DNA of 64,000 nucleotides from GCA-2737725 sp033763995 (GTDB lineage: Bacteria > Pseudomonadota > Alphaproteobacteria > Rhodospirillales > Rhodospirillaceae): assembly GCA_033763995.1 (NCBI GenBank), contig JANRJL010000084.1, positions 1-64,000 on the forward strand. The letters run 5' to 3'. Of the stretch, positions 61,023-64,000 are shown piece after piece. The notes under the pieces were generated by a model that did not search any database, was not told the DNA's origin, and saw only the letters and a program-made list of their open reading frames with translations. The position numbers and the translations under genes are program-made. Each line of letters opens with the position of its first letter. Position 1 is the stretch's first letter.

Positions 61023-62120
61023 ATGGCTGAGTCACGGCTTGTGACCTTCAACGCCCTTGATGCGCTGAAACAACTCAATGATTTTACCGCCCAACACCGG
61101 TGGGCCGAAGCAGAGTCTCTGGCCCGGGAGATTCTGAAAGTTGCGCCAAAGCGTTCCTGGGCTTTGGTGGCGCTTGCCGTAATCTTCGAGAATACCGGGA
61201 GGCATGCGGAAGCAATAGAATTGTATGACAAAGCGCTCATTTATCATCCTAGCGGTCTTGCATTTACGAAAAGAGGCACGAGCATGCTGCGGCGTTATTG
61301 GGGTCCGCCGCCGCGACCACGGGCTCGTCGGCCTGGCCCGCGTGTGACGTGTTCCCAGCTTGGCATGAATGGGCGCTTTGGGAATCAGTTGTTGCAGTAT
61401 GCATTTACACGCCTTTACGCGCATAAATGCGGCATCGAAGCGGAATTCCCGGATTGGGTCGGCCGCGATTTGTTTGATCTCGACGACCCCTTGATCAAGC
61501 AATCTTTGCCGCCGATTTCCGAGGATGATGTTGATGTTCTTGGCGTTCTATCCGGTCGCGTAGAGAGTTCACTGATCGATCATGATGTCTTCGGATACTT
61601 CCAGCGAAACAGCGCGGATTACGCTGCCTACCGGAATGAGTTCATAAGACTTTTCAATCCGGGTAAACGCGCGGCCGTCTTTACAAAAGCATGGCAAGCA
61701 GGTCTCGACAATCATACGGTCATCGCCTTGCATCTTCGCAGGGGTGACTACGGAGCCGGCCCGTTTTGGATTGCGCCTGAACAATGGTACAATGATTGGT
61801 TGTTGGATATTTGGCCGAAAATGAAATCGCCCTTGCTTTTCATCGCGACCGACGATCGATCAGTGCTGACCTCGTTTAAACAATACGATCCGATGACCTC
61901 GGTTGATCTTGGGGCAGGCTTGCCGGGCGCTGAATTTTTTTGCGACTTTTTTGTTCTGACCCAGGCCGACGCGCTGGCAATATCAAACAGTAGCTTTTCC
62001 TTCACGGCTGCGATGCTGAATACGCGCGCAACTGATTTTTTCCGTCCCGAGAAGCTCCAAGAGAAATTGGTGCGGTTTGATCCTTGGAACGCGGAGATCA
62101 TGCTCCGTTACCCGAGTTAG
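61023..62120 (+). CDS. TPR plus GT11-like fucosyltransferase
   Basis: This 365-residue protein has an N-terminal TPR part (WAEAESLAREILKVAPKRSWALVALAVIFENTGRHAEAIELYDKAL at about 27 to 72), a basic Pro/Arg linker at 88 to 108, and a GT11-like domain. That domain has NGRFGNQLLQYAF at 116 to 128, HLRRGDYG at 237 to 244 and the late LTQADALAISNSSFSFTAAML. The HxRRGDY motif is diagnostic of alpha-1,2-fucosyltransferases and binds GDP-fucose. The odd GC-rich linker may mark a fusion. The acceptor is unknown. Confidence 0.8.
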   Translation: MAESRLVTFNALDALKQLNDFTAQHRWAEAESLAREILKVAPKRSWALVALAVIFENTGRHAEAIELYDKALIYHPSGLAFTKRGTSMLRRYWGPPPRPRARRPGPRVTCSQLGMNGRFGNQLLQYAFTRLYAHKCGIEAEFPDWVGRDLFDLDDPLIKQSLPPISEDDVDVLGVLSGRVESSLIDHDVFGYFQRNSADYAAYRNEFIRLFNPGKRAAVFTKAWQAGLDNHTVIALHLRRGDYGAGPFWIAPEQWYNDWLLDIWPKMKSPLLFIATDDRSVLTSFKQYDPMTSVDLGAGLPGAEFFCDFFVLTQADALAISNSSFSFTAAMLNTRATDFFRPEKLQEKLVRFDPWNAEIMLRYPS

Positions 62121-62297
62121 GCCGGTGCAACCTTCGGGTCCGGATCTCGTCAAAGCTGTCACTCCTCAGTCTTCCTCGCACTTTCGGGGGAGCCGAGTTC
62201 ATGCAATGCGGAGAACATCTACAGCATGAGTTCGGCGTGCCCGGCGCTGCCAAATTGACGATGCACCAGAAATCGCGGCGAAGACCTAGCGCCCGTC

Positions 62298-63485
62298 TCA
62301 GGCCTTCACGCCGATCATCTGCGGCGCGTAGCGGTTGCCGTCGCGCTTGAGGTCCGTGACCTTCAAGCCGGACTTGCGCATCTCGCCGGCGAAGTCGACC
62401 GAGTGCCAATCGGCGTACCAGTCTTCGTGGTTCCAGCGGTAATTGTACCACAGCGTGTACTTGGCCTTGACCGTCGCCGGCGGCGTGTTGGTGTCGGTCG
62501 GCGAGAACACCCCGCCCGGCCGCAGCACGCGCGCGATTTCCTTGATGATGTCCTTGGCGCCCTGCTCGCTGACTTCGTGGAACACCAGATTGGACACGAC
62601 GATGTCGAAGTGGCCGGTGGGGAACTTGGTGTCCTCGGCCAGACGCTGCGCGAAGTTCACGGCCACGCCCATGTCGGCCGCCTTCATGTGCGCGTAACGG
62701 ACCATGGGCCCGCCGACGTCGATGCCCCACACCTCCGCGTCGGGGAAGCGGCGTTTCATGGAGGTCGCGAGCTGGCCGATGGACGTGCCGATATCGAGAA
62801 TACGCCGCACCTTGCCGTCGGCCGGAATTTGCGCCGCCGCCGCCATGGCCATGTGCGAGCCGTCCTGGGCGTTGGTGTCGACATAGGCGCCCCAGTCGGT
62901 GCCGGCGTTGTACATGTGCCCGGCGAAGGGATCGCCGACATAGCCGCCCGGCATGGAGTGAATTTCGTGGGTCGTATATTCGGGCAGGTCCATCCGCGGA
63001 TTCAATTCCAGCGAGCCCGGGCCCATCTTGTCGGCGCGTTCCATTTCCGACAGGAACTCGTCGGCGCGGTCGTGATAGGCCTTCTGCAACATCGCGTACT
63101 TGAGCTTTTGTTGCGTGGTGCGGGCCCGGCAGGTCATGGCGATGAGCGGATCGCTTTCCAGCAGCGCCACGGCCTCGCCCCACGACATGTCGGCCTTGGG
63201 ATCGATGCCCTTGGCTTTCAAAATTTCCAGCGCCCGCGCCTCGGCGGCGCGCTCCAGCTGCGCGGCGCGCCAGACGTACTGGCCGGCGTAGAAATCGCCC
63301 TTGCTCTCCAAGGCCAGCGTCGGCATGCGCGCGTAAATGCCGTCGTGGCCGCGCACGGCCATGGTGCGCACGGCTTCCTTGGCCTCGGCGGACTGCAGGG
63401 TCACCGCCGTGGCGGACGCGGCGGCCGCGGCCGTGGTGATGAACATTTCACGGCGATTCATCGCCAAAAAACGACTGTCGGTCAT
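62298..63485 (-). CDS. Class I methyltransferase with twin-arginine leader, copy C
   Basis: This 395-residue protein begins at 63485 after AGGAGA. The leader MNRREMFITTAAAAASATAV has a twin-arginine motif. The body matches copies A and B: TLALESKGDF, the HEIHSMPGGYVGDPFAGHM linker, ILDIGTSIGQLATSMKRRFPDAEVWGIDVGGPMV, FHEVSEQGA and RPGGVFSPTDTNTPP. Its small partner gene lies 35 bases upstream. The degenerate fragment at 58509 is the remnant of a close paralogue. It has the most regular SAM motif of the three copies. Confidence 0.82.
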   Translation of the reverse strand: MTDSRFLAMNRREMFITTAAAAASATAVTLQSAEAKEAVRTMAVRGHDGIYARMPTLALESKGDFYAGQYVWRAAQLERAAEARALEILKAKGIDPKADMSWGEAVALLESDPLIAMTCRARTTQQKLKYAMLQKAYHDRADEFLSEMERADKMGPGSLELNPRMDLPEYTTHEIHSMPGGYVGDPFAGHMYNAGTDWGAYVDTNAQDGSHMAMAAAAQIPADGKVRRILDIGTSIGQLATSMKRRFPDAEVWGIDVGGPMVRYAHMKAADMGVAVNFAQRLAEDTKFPTGHFDIVVSNLVFHEVSEQGAKDIIKEIARVLRPGGVFSPTDTNTPPATVKAKYTLWYNYRWNHEDWYADWHSVDFAGEMRKSGLKVTDLKRDGNRYAPQMIGVKA

Positions 63486-63520
63486 CGATGATCTCCTGGG
63501 CTGATCTCTTGAAACAAAGG

Positions 63521-63907
63521 TCAACGGGCTTTTTTGACGATGGGGTCGGGAACGTCGATGGACGACGCATAGGGCAAGTCGCCGATCTCCATGAAGGGAT
63601 CGTTGATTTCGGCGACGAAGTCATTGCGCTCCTTGCGCCAAGCGGCGGCTTCTTCCGCCGTGGGCTGATACTGCTCGATCATCTCGCGCGTCACCGCGCC
63701 GTTCTTCTCGAGCAGGGCCTCGACGATCTTCATGCGCCGCTGGATCGCCCACACGTTGGCGCTCAGCGCCGTCAGCGACGTGATCACGCTGTCGACATAA
63801 GGGTTGTTGGTGAACACGGCCCGGTCGTAATCGGCCTTCTTGAAATCCGCCGTGAATGTCTCACGGCCCATCTTCTCACGATCCGTCTTGGACGATGATT
63901 TTGCCAT
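63521..63907 (-). CDS. Small helical partner protein, copy 2
   Basis: This 128-residue protein has no signal or membrane segment. The core reads VWAIQRRMKIVEALLEKNGAVTREMIEQYQPTAEEAAAW, corresponding position by position to the protein at 19081. The N-terminus (FTADFKKADYDRAVFTNNPYVDSVITSLTAL) also matches (TTDFIKSDTDRAVFLGNAVMDDMMTALIAL). It precedes a twin-arginine methyltransferase, as in the first copy, which supports a two-component unit. Upstream the window ends after 93 bases. Confidence 0.78.
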   Translation of the reverse strand: MAKSSSKTDREKMGRETFTADFKKADYDRAVFTNNPYVDSVITSLTALSANVWAIQRRMKIVEALLEKNGAVTREMIEQYQPTAEEAAAWRKERNDFVAEINDPFMEIGDLPYASSIDVPDPIVKKAR

Positions 63908-64000
63908 GGCGCGGCCTCCCCAGCACGAACTTGCGATGCCGGCAATTGTGAACCCGCTCAGCGGGCTGTCAACCGCACCGACAACCGCAGGTGCGGCAGT

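Larger units (their letters stand above)
58778..62295. other. Lower-GC insert with two glycosyltransferase genes
   Basis: This block is visibly less GC-rich, has less biased codon use and carries surface-polysaccharide type genes unlike the flanking catabolic genes. Its left edge cuts a methyltransferase copy and its right edge meets the 3' end of the intact copy. No integrase or transposase was seen. It is probably a horizontally acquired segment. Confidence 0.65.

Overview
The window is GC-rich bacterial chromosome with dense gene packing, many ATGA stop/start overlaps, numerous twin-arginine N-termini, a TonB-dependent receptor, a FixLJ-like two-component pair and several families of palindromic intergenic repeats (including a GTGGGAACCGGTT element). 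This suits an alphaproteobacterium; the genus cannot be fixed from the sequence. No rRNA, tRNA, CRISPR array or recognisable transposase was seen.

Most of the window is a large accessory catabolic region. From 0.4 to 25.6 kb come three tandem exported VOC proteins and two SDRs, a DUF1838 protein, a universal stress protein, an MFS transporter, two alpha/beta-hydrolase-fold proteins without a nucleophilic serine, two cytoplasmic-type methyltransferases, a ParDE pair, three Rieske oxygenases, a BNR-repeat protein, two methyltransferases with twin-arginine signals plus a small partner protein, a beta-propeller and an S10 peptidase. From 25.9 to 28.9 kb lie a VAO-type flavin oxidase, a TonB-C/TPR protein and a cold-shock gene. 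From 29.0 to 36.1 kb a MASE1 histidine kinase and its response regulator precede two consecutive copies of an NhaB antiporter plus pentapeptide-repeat protein module.

From 36.3 to 45.7 kb four more DUF1838 proteins surround a fourth Rieske oxygenase and lead to the TonB-dependent receptor. From 45.9 to 49.9 kb come a LysR gene and a GntR gene that faces a hydrolase/luciferase-like monooxygenase operon across two strong palindromic operators. From 50.8 to 55.7 kb a putative extracytoplasmic electron-transfer operon encodes a secreted protein, a di-haem oxidoreductase, an FMN-domain protein, a NosR-like Fe-S membrane protein and ApbE. A flavin monooxygenase and a second VAO-type oxidase follow. 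The right end holds a 3' fragment of an exported methyltransferase gene, a lower-GC insert with two glycosyltransferases, and then the intact methyltransferase with its small partner.

Taken together (inference), the oxygenases, dehydrogenases, flavin oxidases, hydrolases, outer-membrane receptor and MFS carrier look like uptake and stepwise oxidation of a large methylated or aromatic natural product. What stands out is the repeated set of Rieske oxygenase, Tat-exported DUF1838 protein and methyltransferase (some apparently exported) that recurs across the window and has no obvious described counterpart.
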